Shown: piece by piece, positions 55,136-62,713 of the stretch | Layout of the letters: each line of letters begins with the position of its first letter | Position numbering within the stretch: position 1 is the first letter of the stretch | Source: JAUQQI01 sp042408785 | GTDB lineage: Bacteria; Chloroflexota; Dehalococcoidia; JAUQQI01 | Direction of reading: 5' to 3' | Length of the DNA: 62,713 nt | Assembly (NCBI GenBank): GCA_042408785.1 | Contig: JBHOQU010000006.1 | Location: 1 to 62,713, forward strand | Notes under the pieces: generated by a model | The model's database searches: none | What the model saw: only the letters and a program-made list of their open reading frames with translations | Told to the model about the DNA's origin: nothing | Program-made: the position numbers and the translations under genes

Positions 55136-56083
55136 ATGGCCCTTTTCCTGACCGAGGCCGACGTCCTGGAAGTTCTGACGGTCGAAGAGGCCGTCGACGC
55201 GGTGGAGGCCGCCCTCCAGGACCAGGCCCTGGGCCGGGCTTTGAGCGTGCCCCGCCTCCAGCTCCGGGTCGGGTCCGGCCTTTTCCACCTGAAGGCGGGG
55301 GCGGCCTTCGGGTGGGTGGGCTTTAAGGCCTACTCGATTTTGCCCGGGGCCGAGAGGTTCCACTGCCTGCTCTTCGATGGGGCTACAGGCGAGCTGGCGG
55401 CCGTGGTCGAGGCCGACCACCTGGGCCGGCTGCGCACGGGGGCCGCCGGGGCGGTGGCGGCCAAGCACCTGGCCCGGGCCGATGCCGGGCGGGTGGCCCT
55501 TTTTGGCAGCGGCCGGCAGGCCGAGGCCCAGCTTCGGGCCCTTGCCCTGGTCCGAAAGCTGAAGGCGGTCAGGGTTTTTAGTCCTAATCCCCGGCATCGG
55601 GCCGAATTCGCCGCCCGAATGTCAGAAGCCCTCGGGATTCCCGTGGTCCCGGCGGCCGACCCGGCCGAGGCAGCCGGCGAGGCCGATATCCTGGTCACCG
55701 CCACCGGCAGTCCGGAGCCGGTGGTCCGGGGCGAGTGGCTGAGACCGGGCTGTCACGTCAACGTGGTGGGGGCCACCGGCCGGCTCCGGCGGGAGCTGGA
55801 CCTGGGGGCCTGGGCCCGGGCGGACCGCATCTTCGTAGATTCGATAGACCAGTGCCGCCTCGATTCCGGCGACCTGCTGGCCGCCGCCGAGGCCGGGGTG
55901 GTGGTCTGGGAGGCGGTGACCGAGCTGGGGCGGGTTGTGGCCGGCCTTGACCCCGGCCGGCGGTCGGCGGCCGAAGTCACGGTCTTCCGAACCGGGGGCC
56001 TGGGCCTCTGGGACGTGGCGGTGGCCGCCCGGGCCTGGGAGCTGGCCCGGGCCCGGGGCCTGGGCCGGGAGGTCGACCTTTAG
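55136..56083 (+). CDS. Ornithine cyclodeaminase/mu-crystallin family NAD(P)-binding protein
   Basis: This 315-residue protein has the family N-terminus LTEADVLEVLTVEEAVDAVE, the lysine segment GWVGFKAYSILP, RTGAAGAVAAKHLARADA, and the Rossmann motif LFGSGRQAEAQL. The family covers ornithine cyclodeaminase, alanine dehydrogenase and ketimine reductases, so the reaction cannot be fixed. It follows gltX by 15 bases, probably as one operon, and ends interlocked with the convergent amidase gene. Confidence 0.88.
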   Translation: MALFLTEADVLEVLTVEEAVDAVEAALQDQALGRALSVPRLQLRVGSGLFHLKAGAAFGWVGFKAYSILPGAERFHCLLFDGATGELAAVVEADHLGRLRTGAAGAVAAKHLARADAGRVALFGSGRQAEAQLRALALVRKLKAVRVFSPNPRHRAEFAARMSEALGIPVVPAADPAEAAGEADILVTATGSPEPVVRGEWLRPGCHVNVVGATGRLRRELDLGAWARADRIFVDSIDQCRLDSGDLLAAAEAGVVVWEAVTELGRVVAGLDPGRRSAAEVTVFRTGGLGLWDVAVAARAWELARARGLGREVDL

Positions 56084-57684
56084 GCCGGCCCCGGCTGGCG
56101 GAGCAGCTCCCCAACGGTTACGGGCCTGAAACCCAGCCGCCCCAGTCCGGCGAGGATCTCCGGCAGAGCCGCGGCGGTAAGGTCGCTGCCGCAGTGGCTT
56201 ACGGTGATGACGCCTCCGCCCAGCCCCACCGCCCGCAGGACGTTGCCCACCACCTCCCGGGGGGTTATCGGCCGCCAGTCGCCGGAGTCCCCGCTCACCC
56301 ACCCGGCCGGCGTCCGCTCCACCGTCCAGAAGACGTGGACCGGCCAGCCGGCCCGGGCGGCCGCGGCCAGAACCCGGTCGTTGCGGGCCCCGAAGGGCGC
56401 CCGCCAGAAGGGTCTGGTGGTCCGGCCCGTCAGGGTGTAGATAACTTCCTCGGTGGACTGAAGCTCCCAGGCGATTTCGGCGTCCGAAAGCCGGGTGAAG
56501 TCCCGGTGGGACCAGCTGTGGTTGGCGATTTCATGTTCGGCGGCGATTTGCCGGAGCAGGTCCGGGTTCTGCCGGGCCCACTGGCCGGTCACGAAAAAGG
56601 TTGCCCGGACCCCGGCTGCCCGGAGGACCTCGAGGATTCTGGGGGTGGGGCCGGCGCCGGCCCCGCAGTCGAAGGTCAGGGCGACCTCCGGCCGGGCCGG
56701 GTCCCCTCGGCCGACCTCCACCGGTCCGGTGTAAGCCGGGGGCTGGGGGGTGGGTTCGGGGGCGGCACCGGCCGTCCCCCCGTAGTGGTTGAGGATCCCC
56801 TCAAAGAGGCCGGCAGCGATGATGTCCAGGGCATCCGCCCGGCGCAGAAAGGCCACGTCGTCCGGGTTGCTCAAAAAGAGCACCTCCACCAGTGCCCCGG
56901 CCCGCCAGCGGCCCGGCTGAGCCAGCATCGGGTTGTTGCCCAGGGTGAGCAGGCGGGCGCAGTCGGCACAGCTCCGGTCGAACCCGTAGAACCGGGCGTA
57001 GTCCAGATACTCGGTTTTGTACCGGTCGCTTTTTAGGCCCCGGTTCACCGGCGGGTAGCCGGCCCGGGTGAGGGCGTCCACCAGGGCACCCAGAAGGGCC
57101 TGGGCCAGCCGGCGGTTCTCCGGGCCCTGTTCGGGGACGTCGGAAAAGTAAACCTCAGTACCCTTGAGGCGGCGGTCGGCCGAGCCGTTGAAATGAACGG
57201 AAACCATCAGCTCGGCCCCGAAGGCATTTACGTAGTCGATGCGGGGCTGAACCCGCTCGACGACATCCTCCGGCCGGGTGACCGTCCCGTTGCCGTTGAT
57301 GTCGTAAGGCTCGGTCTGGAGTAGGCCCTGGTCATTGCGGGTGAGGCAGACTTCGGCCCCCTCGGCCTCCAGCAGGGCCCGGAGCCGGAGGGCCACCCCA
57401 AAGGTGAGGTCGTGCTCGTCGAAGATGACCCGGCCGGCCTCATCCCGGGCCGACGCCCCCGGGTTGTACACGGCGTCGTGGCCGGGGTCGACGCAGATGC
57501 GCCGACCCGCCAGGCGGCCCTCCTGCTGGGGATTGGGTGCGGCCTGGGGCGGGGCCGTCGGCGCGGAGGTCGGCCCCGGCCCGGCGAGACTGGGCTGCTC
57601 CGGCGGGGCCGGGGCGGGGGACTGAACGCAGGCCGCCAACAGGGCCCCCAGCAGCAGAACCACCCGCCCCCACCGCCCCCGCAT
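56080..57684 (-). CDS. Lipoprotein fusion of N-acetylmuramoyl-L-alanine amidase and polysaccharide deacetylase
   Basis: A 534-residue exported protein. A lipobox (LLAAC, Cys19) and a Pro/Ala linker are followed by an Amidase_3 domain with zinc-site motifs VDPGHD (H69), E90 and VSVHFNG (H164), plus catalytic VEVLFLSN (E267). A second linker leads to a NodB-type deacetylase (about 325-530) with HSWSH (389-393), APFGARND and TVSHCGS. The deacetylase motif usually written TFDDG is TFDCG here (C340), so one metal ligand is changed. It would act on peptidoglycan outside the membrane, cutting stem peptides and possibly removing N-acetyl groups. Confidence 0.9.
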   Translation of the reverse strand: MRGRWGRVVLLLGALLAACVQSPAPAPPEQPSLAGPGPTSAPTAPPQAAPNPQQEGRLAGRRICVDPGHDAVYNPGASARDEAGRVIFDEHDLTFGVALRLRALLEAEGAEVCLTRNDQGLLQTEPYDINGNGTVTRPEDVVERVQPRIDYVNAFGAELMVSVHFNGSADRRLKGTEVYFSDVPEQGPENRRLAQALLGALVDALTRAGYPPVNRGLKSDRYKTEYLDYARFYGFDRSCADCARLLTLGNNPMLAQPGRWRAGALVEVLFLSNPDDVAFLRRADALDIIAAGLFEGILNHYGGTAGAAPEPTPQPPAYTGPVEVGRGDPARPEVALTFDCGAGAGPTPRILEVLRAAGVRATFFVTGQWARQNPDLLRQIAAEHEIANHSWSHRDFTRLSDAEIAWELQSTEEVIYTLTGRTTRPFWRAPFGARNDRVLAAAARAGWPVHVFWTVERTPAGWVSGDSGDWRPITPREVVGNVLRAVGLGGGVITVSHCGSDLTAAALPEILAGLGRLGFRPVTVGELLRQPGPA

Positions 57685-57695
57685 TTAACCGTCGC

Positions 57696-59369
57696 CTAAA
57701 AGATGGGCGGACAGACGGCGCCGTCGCTGGCCGAGCCCACCAGCGAGGCGTACTTGGCCAGGGCCCCCCAGGTGGCCCGGGGTTCCGGCCGCCGCCAGGC
57801 CCGGGCCCGCTCCTGAAGCTCCCCGGCCGTGAGCTCCACCTCCAGCCGGCCGTTCTCGGCATCCACCACCACGGTGTCCCCGTCCCGGAGCAGGGCGATG
57901 GGGCCGCCCACGAAGGCCTCGGGGGCCACGTGGCCCACCATCAGGCCCCGGGTGGCGCCCGAGAAGCGGCCGTCGGTCACCAGGGCGACCTCTTCGCCCA
58001 GGCCCTGGCCGACGATGGCGGCGGTTACGGCCAGCATCTCCCGCATGCCCGGGCCGCCCTTGGGGCCCTCGTAGCGGATGACCACCACGTCCCCGGGCTT
58101 TATCTGCCGGCCCTGGACGGCGGCGAAGGCGTCCTCCTCCCGGTCGAAGACCCGGGCCGGACCCCGGTGGTAGAGCCGCTTGAGCCCGGTGACCTTCACC
58201 ACCGCCCCCTCGGGGGCCAGGCTTCCCCGGAGAACGACTAGGCCACCGGTCGGCTTGATAGGATTGTTGGGCGGGCGGACGACGTCCTGGTCGGCGGGAA
58301 TCCGGTGGTCCCGCAAGTTTTCGGCCAGGGTCTTACCTGTCACCGTCAAAACGTCGCCGTGGAGGAGGCCGGCGTCGAGTAGGTACTTCATGACGGTGGG
58401 CACGCCCCCGACCTCATCCAGGTCGGTCATCACGTAGCGGCCGGCCGGCTTCATGTCGGCGATGAGGGGCGTGCGCCGGGAGATCCGGTCGAAGTCGTCC
58501 AGGCTCAGGGGCACCCCGGCCTCCCGGGCCAGGGCCAGCAGGTGGAGGACGGCGTTGGTCGAGCCGCCCATGGCCAGGGCCACGGTGATGGCGTTTTCAA
58601 AGGCCGCCCGGGTCATGATCTGCCGGGGCCGCAGGTCCCGCCGGAGGAGCTCCATCGCCTGCCGGCCGCTCTCGTAGGCGACGGCCGCCCGGGCCTCCGA
58701 TTCGGCCGGTGGCGAGGCACTGCCGGGGAGGGCCATGCCGATGGCCTCGGCCACCGACGACATGGTGTTGGCCGTGAAGAGGCCGCCGCAGGATCCGGCT
58801 CCGGGACAGGCCCGGCACTCGAGCTCGTAGAGCTGGCGGTCCGAGATTCGGCCGCTGGCATAGGCCCCCACCGCCTCGAACACGTCCTGGATGGTGACAT
58901 TCCGGCCCTGGAAGAGGCCCGGCTTGATGCTCCCACCGTAGACGAAGATGCCCGGGCGGTTCAGCCTGGCCAGGGCCATCAGGGTGCCGGGCAAGCTTTT
59001 ATCGCAGCCGGCCAGGCCGACGACGGCGTCGTAGCCGTGGGCGTAGACCATCAGCTCGATGGAGTCGGCGATCACCTCACGGCTGACCAGGGAGGCCTTC
59101 ATTCCCTCGTAGCCCATCGCGATGCCGTCGCTTACGGCGATGGTGACGAACTCCCGGGGGGTTCCCCCGGCCGCCCTGACCCCGGCGGCGGCCTGTTTGG
59201 CGAGGGCGGCCAGGCCGATATTGCAGGGAGTGGCCTCGTTCCAGGTACTGGCGATGCCGACAAAAGGCTTGGCCAGGTCCTCGTCGCTGAGGCCCATGGC
59301 CCGCAGGTAGGCCCGGGCGGGGGCGCGCTCGGGCCCTTCAAGGACGTCACGACTGGGAAGCCTCTCCAT
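57696..59369 (-). CDS. ilvD: Dihydroxy-acid dehydratase
   Basis: IlvD makes the 2-keto acids of valine, leucine and isoleucine and carries an Fe-S cluster. The 557-residue product has cysteines in ATPCNIGL, VVGLAGCDKSLPG and GAGSCGGLFTANTM, and the C-terminal VTDGRFSGATRGLMVGHVAPEA-type region. Expected length. The ATG is preceded by AGGAGACG. It needs an Fe-S cluster of the sort the suf genes supply. It is divergent from a MerR regulator. Confidence 0.96.
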   Translation of the reverse strand: MERLPSRDVLEGPERAPARAYLRAMGLSDEDLAKPFVGIASTWNEATPCNIGLAALAKQAAAGVRAAGGTPREFVTIAVSDGIAMGYEGMKASLVSREVIADSIELMVYAHGYDAVVGLAGCDKSLPGTLMALARLNRPGIFVYGGSIKPGLFQGRNVTIQDVFEAVGAYASGRISDRQLYELECRACPGAGSCGGLFTANTMSSVAEAIGMALPGSASPPAESEARAAVAYESGRQAMELLRRDLRPRQIMTRAAFENAITVALAMGGSTNAVLHLLALAREAGVPLSLDDFDRISRRTPLIADMKPAGRYVMTDLDEVGGVPTVMKYLLDAGLLHGDVLTVTGKTLAENLRDHRIPADQDVVRPPNNPIKPTGGLVVLRGSLAPEGAVVKVTGLKRLYHRGPARVFDREEDAFAAVQGRQIKPGDVVVIRYEGPKGGPGMREMLAVTAAIVGQGLGEEVALVTDGRFSGATRGLMVGHVAPEAFVGGPIALLRDGDTVVVDAENGRLEVELTAGELQERARAWRRPEPRATWGALAKYASLVGSASDGAVCPPIF

Positions 59370-59451
59370 CCTTGAGCGTCTCCTGGCGAAGGTCTTTAAA
59401 AGATGCTACCCGAGATGGAGGCCCAGACGCAACCCCGGGTGAAATCGTACT

Positions 59452-59481
59452 TTGACGTAAACGGTAGGGGGCAGGTATAAT
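59452..59481 (+). promoter_or_regulatory. Promoter of the 59500 merR gene
   Basis: TTGACG (59452-59457), an 18-base spacer and TATAAT (59476-59481). The TTTGACGTAAACG stretch resembles operators of some MerR-family regulators, suggesting autoregulation. Confidence 0.7.
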
Positions 59482-59499
59482 GGGCAGAGAGGATGGACG

Positions 59500-59958
59500 A
59501 TGGAAGGCAACGGCAAAGGGCGCTACATGCAGATCGGTGAGGTCGCCCAGCGCACCGGCCTCACCCAGCGGACGATCCGCTACTACGAGGAGCGGGGCCT
59601 CCTGCGGCCGCCAACCCGGATGGAAGGCGGCTTCAGGCTCTACTCCGAAGAGGACATCCAGCGCCTGGAGCAGATAAAACAGCTCACCCAGCTCCTCGGC
59701 TTCTCCCTCAACGAGATCCGACAGATCCTGGACGCGGCGGAAATTAAGAGCCAGCTCCGGGCCGACTGGGACAAGATCGACCCCAGCGAGCGGCGCAAGC
59801 GGCTTCTGCATGCCATTGAGGCCAGCGAGTCGCAGATCCGCCTCATCGACCACAAGATCGAACAGCTCGGCCAGCTCCGGGCCAAGTGGGCCGAACGGCT
59901 GGAGCGCTACCGGTCCCTGCTGCTGGAGCTGGACCAGGTGGAGTCGGCGGCCGGGTAG
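59500..59958 (+). CDS. MerR-family transcriptional regulator
   Basis: A 152-residue regulator: helix-turn-helix MQIGEVAQRTGLTQRTIRYY, the wing RMEGGFRLYSEED, and a long C-terminal coiled coil (about 70-148). There are no cysteines, so it does not sense metals in the usual way; it may respond to oxidants, solvents or a small metabolite. The start ATG at 59500 or the one at 59527 (MQIGEV) is possible. It is followed by an MFS exporter, its most likely target, and is divergent from ilvD. Confidence 0.88.
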   Translation: MEGNGKGRYMQIGEVAQRTGLTQRTIRYYEERGLLRPPTRMEGGFRLYSEEDIQRLEQIKQLTQLLGFSLNEIRQILDAAEIKSQLRADWDKIDPSERRKRLLHAIEASESQIRLIDHKIEQLGQLRAKWAERLERYRSLLLELDQVESAAG

Positions 59959-59985
59959 GCCACGGCCGGCCGCCGGCCTCAGGCT

Positions 59986-60015
59986 CCGGTCGGGCCTAAA
60001 AGGCCGGCCGGATTT
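59986..60015 (+). terminator. Possible weak terminator after merR
   Basis: Imperfect arms CCGGTCGGGCC and GGCCGGCCGG with a TAAAA loop are followed by ATTTTGG. The short T-run makes termination uncertain. Confidence 0.45.
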
Positions 60016-60091
60016 TGGTTAAAATGGCCCTTTTAGGTTCAGAAACACCGGCGGGGGCTGAGCGCCCTGGACCGGGCCGGGAGGTCCGGGG

Positions 60092-61384
60092 TTGAGCCCA
60101 CCCGACGGCGACGATATTCCGGCCCGGGTCGGACCCGAGGCCGGCCCGGCGGCCGACCTGGGGGGCAGGGTACGCGCCCGCTGGCCAGGCGTTCTGGTCT
60201 ACCGGGATTTCCGGCTGCTCTGGTTCGGCCAGCTCTTTGCCCTCAGCGGCTTCTGGATGCAGAACGTGGCCCAGGGCTGGCTCGTCCTGGAGCTGAGCGA
60301 TTCGCCCCTGCTTTTAGGCACCGTCAGCGCCGCCGCCAACATCCCCATCTTCCTGCTATCCCTCCTCGGGGGGGCGGTGGCCGACCGGGTAGACCGGGCC
60401 CGGCTGGTGGTGCTGACCCGCTCGGTCCTGGCCGCCCTCACCGCCGTCCTTGCCCTCCTCATCACCCTCGAGCTGATAACCATCCCCATCTTTGTAGGGC
60501 TGGTGGCCGCCATGGGGGTGGTCTGGGCCTTCGACATACCGGCCCGCCAGTCCCTCATCCCGGCCCTGGTTCCCCGCCGGGCCATCCAGGACGCCATCGC
60601 CTTAAATTCCGCGGTAGTAAACGGCACCCGCATCGTCGCCCCCGCCCTGGCCGGCGTCCTGGTTGGGCTTATCGGCGTGGCTGGGGTCTACTGGCTCACC
60701 GCCGCCTGCTACCTGGGCCTCGTCTGGATGGCGGCCAAAATTCGGCCCCGGGATTCGGCGGCCGGCGACCCACCGGTCCGAACCACCGTCTGGCAGGACG
60801 TGGTTGGGGGTCTCGGCTACATCTGGTCTGACCGGCTGGTTTTCAGCCTGCTGCTGGTGAGTCTCATCCCCGCCGTCTTCGGTCTGGCCTACGTGCCGCT
60901 GGTGCCGGTGTTTGCCCGGGACATCCTGCGGGTGGGGGTGGGGGGCCTGGGCCTGCTCTACGGGGCGGGCGGGGTCGGGGCCCTCCTGGGGTCGGTGGCC
61001 GTGGCCCTTATCGGCGCCCGCCTCCCCCGGGGTCCGATCCTGCTGTGGTCAGGGCTGGCCTTCTCCCTGGCCGTGGTGGGGTTTGCCCTGGTTCCCCACT
61101 TCGGGTTTGCCCTCCTTGCCTTGACGGCCGCCGGCTTCACCCAGGCCCTGTTTCAGACCCTCAATACCAGCCTGGCGCTGGGGGCGATTCCCGCCGCCTA
61201 CCAGGGCCGGGTGATGAGCATCTACATGCTCACCTGGGGCCTCCAGTCGCTGGGCTCCCTCTTTGCCGGGGCCGTGGCCGACCGGGCTGGGGCCCCCCTG
61301 GCGGTGGCCCTGACCGGGGTCATAACCCTGGTTTTTATCGTGGGGATGTGGGCTACCGCCCGGCCCCTCCGCCAGTTAAAGTAG
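60092..61384 (+). CDS. Major facilitator superfamily exporter (EntS-like)
   Basis: A 430-residue protein with about twelve hydrophobic segments after a polar 30-residue N-terminus. The motif VYRDFRLLWFGQLFALSGFWMQ and the loop GGAVADRVDRARL are typical of the MFS_3 (enterobactin exporter-like) family. TTG start after GGGAGG. It is downstream of the MerR regulator, so it may be an inducible efflux pump. The substrate is unknown. Confidence 0.87.
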   Translation: MSPPDGDDIPARVGPEAGPAADLGGRVRARWPGVLVYRDFRLLWFGQLFALSGFWMQNVAQGWLVLELSDSPLLLGTVSAAANIPIFLLSLLGGAVADRVDRARLVVLTRSVLAALTAVLALLITLELITIPIFVGLVAAMGVVWAFDIPARQSLIPALVPRRAIQDAIALNSAVVNGTRIVAPALAGVLVGLIGVAGVYWLTAACYLGLVWMAAKIRPRDSAAGDPPVRTTVWQDVVGGLGYIWSDRLVFSLLLVSLIPAVFGLAYVPLVPVFARDILRVGVGGLGLLYGAGGVGALLGSVAVALIGARLPRGPILLWSGLAFSLAVVGFALVPHFGFALLALTAAGFTQALFQTLNTSLALGAIPAAYQGRVMSIYMLTWGLQSLGSLFAGAVADRAGAPLAVALTGVITLVFIVGMWATARPLRQLK

Positions 61385-61423
61385 GCCCCGATGGAGTCCG
61401 TAATAAAAAAAGCTTGCCGGCAC

Positions 61424-61453
61424 TTGACACTTTCCGCAGGCCACATTTATAAT
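61424..61453 (+). promoter_or_regulatory. Promoter of the peptide-binding lipoprotein gene
   Basis: TTGACA (61424-61429), an 18-base spacer and TATAAT (61448-61453), about 75 bases before the ATG. Confidence 0.85.
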
Positions 61454-61528
61454 CGGCCGGCGGTCAGAGGCGGACTCGGGGGGCGCCGCGGCCGCCCAAA
61501 ACCTAAGGAAAAGGAGGCAGGTGGCACG

Positions 61529-62713
61529 ATGCAAAGGGTAAGTCGGCGGGAGTTCCTGGCCGGGGCCGTTGGGGTCGGGATGGCCGCGGCCCTGGGGGCG
61601 TGCGCGCCGGGGGCGCCGGCTCCCCAGCCCGGCCGGGAGGAGGTAAAACCCACCTACGGCGGCACGGTAATCTACGGGACCTTTGCGGACGCCCAGATCC
61701 TTAACCCCATCCTCTCCACCGACGTTCCGTCCAGCGAAATCATTGCCCGGGTCTTCGACAGCGTCGTCGACATCGACCCGAACAACGGCCAGCCCATACC
61801 TAACCTGGCCGAAAAGTGGGAGATCTCTCCGGACGGCCTTACCTACACGTTTTACTTCAACAAAAACGTCAAGTGGCACGACGGCCGGCCCTTCACGGCC
61901 CACGACGTCAAGTTCACCATCGAGGCGATCCTGGACCCGAACACCCGGACGGTGCGCAAGAACCTCTTCGAGCTGGTGAAGGGGGCCAAAGACCGGATTG
62001 CGGGCCAAGTAAAGGACACCGAAGGGGTGAAGGTCACCGACGACTACACCCTGCAGATCACCCTTACGGAGACCTACTGCCCCTTCCTGGTCTCGTCCAT
62101 GTCCTTCCTCCGGCCCCTGCCCCGCCACCTGCTGGAGGGGAAGGACATCAACACCGACGAGTTCAACCGCCAGCCGGTGGGCACCGGGCCCTTTAAGTTC
62201 AAGGAGTGGGTCAAGGACGACCACATCACCCTGGTGCGCAATGAGAACTGGTGGAAGCGCCAGGGCGGCCCGTACATCGACGAGTTCATCCGGAAGGTGG
62301 TCAAAGACGCCACGGTGGTGGTGGCCCAGCTCAAGACCGGGGAGGTGGACATCGGGAGCATCGAGCCGAAAGACCTGGCCGAGGTCCAGCGGGAGGCCCA
62401 CCTGGACATTCGCAAGTACCTGGGGCTCGGCTACACCTACATCGGTTACAACCTGGCCCGCCCGCCCCTGGACGATAAGCGGGTAAGGCTCGCCCTCACC
62501 CACGCCGTGGACATGAAGTCCATCGTCGAGAAGGTACTGCTGGGGGAGGGGGTCCAGATGGCGGGCCACATGCCCCCGGCCTCGTGGGCGTACAACCCGA
62601 ACATTAAGCCGCCCGAGTACAACCCCCAGAAGGCCCGCCAGCTCCTGGAGCAGGCGGGCTTCAGGCCCGGCCCCGACGGCATCCTGCAGCGGGACGGCAA
62701 GCCCCTCAAGTTC
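61529..62713 (+). CDS. ABC transporter substrate-binding lipoprotein (family 5, peptide/nickel type), 3' end cut
   Basis: The first 395 codons of an extracellular solute-binding protein; the frame is open to the window edge. The N-terminus has a twin-arginine pair (SRREFLAGAVG) and a lipobox (LGAC, about residue 25), so a Tat-exported lipoprotein is possible. Family-5 features are LAEKWEISPDGLTYTFYF, VKWHDGRPFTAHDVKFT and PVGTGPFKFKEW. AAAAGGAGG precedes the ATG. The permease and ATPase genes presumably follow outside the window. The ligand may be oligopeptides, but family members also bind nickel or sugars. Confidence 0.93.
   Translation, partial: MQRVSRREFLAGAVGVGMAAALGACAPGAPAPQPGREEVKPTYGGTVIYGTFADAQILNPILSTDVPSSEIIARVFDSVVDIDPNNGQPIPNLAEKWEISPDGLTYTFYFNKNVKWHDGRPFTAHDVKFTIEAILDPNTRTVRKNLFELVKGAKDRIAGQVKDTEGVKVTDDYTLQITLTETYCPFLVSSMSFLRPLPRHLLEGKDINTDEFNRQPVGTGPFKFKEWVKDDHITLVRNENWWKRQGGPYIDEFIRKVVKDATVVVAQLKTGEVDIGSIEPKDLAEVQREAHLDIRKYLGLGYTYIGYNLARPPLDDKRVRLALTHAVDMKSIVEKVLLGEGVQMAGHMPPASWAYNPNIKPPEYNPQKARQLLEQAGFRPGPDGILQRDGKPLKF

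Overview
The window is GC-rich (roughly two thirds G+C by eye), densely coded DNA from a bacterium. Strong Shine-Dalgarno sites (AAGGAGG type), TTGACA/TATAAT promoters, a T-box riboswitch, CsoR- and SufR-type regulators, a SufCBD-SufS-SufU system and an atpZBEFHAGDC-murA-mreB cluster point to a monoderm-like, probably thermophilic lineage. Chloroflexota is my best guess, because of the Pro/Thr-rich TIG lipoprotein and the cNMP-MinD-membrane fusion; a deep Bacillota lineage is the alternative. Taxonomy is inference only: no rRNA is present.

Layout. 1-2741: tilS, hpt and the start of ftsH on the minus strand, behind an initiator tRNA that has its own promoter and terminator. 2755-12090: an Fe-S assembly region, with sufR divergent from sufC-sufB-sufD-Rieske, then an IS607-type element (decayed tnpA, full-length tnpB, candidate guide-RNA region) inserted before sufS-sufU-DUF59. 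12131-17021: two medium-chain dehydrogenases facing a metal-efflux unit (P-type ATPase and MerR regulator) that has a CueR-like operator. 17107-25180: an SDR, an amidohydrolase, an ASCH protein, a GNAT/zinc/ABC-ATPase fusion, a CbbQ/NorQ-like plus CbbO/NorD-like pair, and a third dehydrogenase. 25181-27941: a TIG lipoprotein and a cyclic-nucleotide-binding/MinD/membrane fusion.

27942-28719 is non-coding and holds one copy of a small mobile repeat with a long hairpin. It is followed by tRNA-Ala, a CoA-transferase, dnaN, a bifunctional nuclease, the F-type ATP synthase operon, murA with Asp at the usual catalytic Cys position, mreB, csoR-copA and a KGG-repeat stress-type protein. 45019-50060 (minus) is infC-rpmI-rplT-[Phe T-box]-pheS-pheT, with infC apparently starting at AUC. 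50032-51506 has thpR and an amidohydrolase. 51536-52099 is a second, longer copy of the mobile repeat, carrying a TnpB zinc-finger remnant. The right end holds a flippase-like membrane protein, a DUF355 protein, gltX, an ornithine-cyclodeaminase homologue, an amidase-deacetylase fusion lipoprotein, ilvD, a MerR regulator, an MFS exporter and the start of a peptide-binding lipoprotein.

General traits: four convergent gene pairs share interlocked stop codons, several genes have a -10 box only 7-11 bases before the start codon (probably leaderless or nearly so), and GTG/TTG starts are common. The stretches most worth following up are 18808-23923 (ASCH, GNAT-ABC, MoxR/VWA), the two mobile-repeat copies, the TnpB element inside the suf locus, and the 26211-27941 fusion protein.
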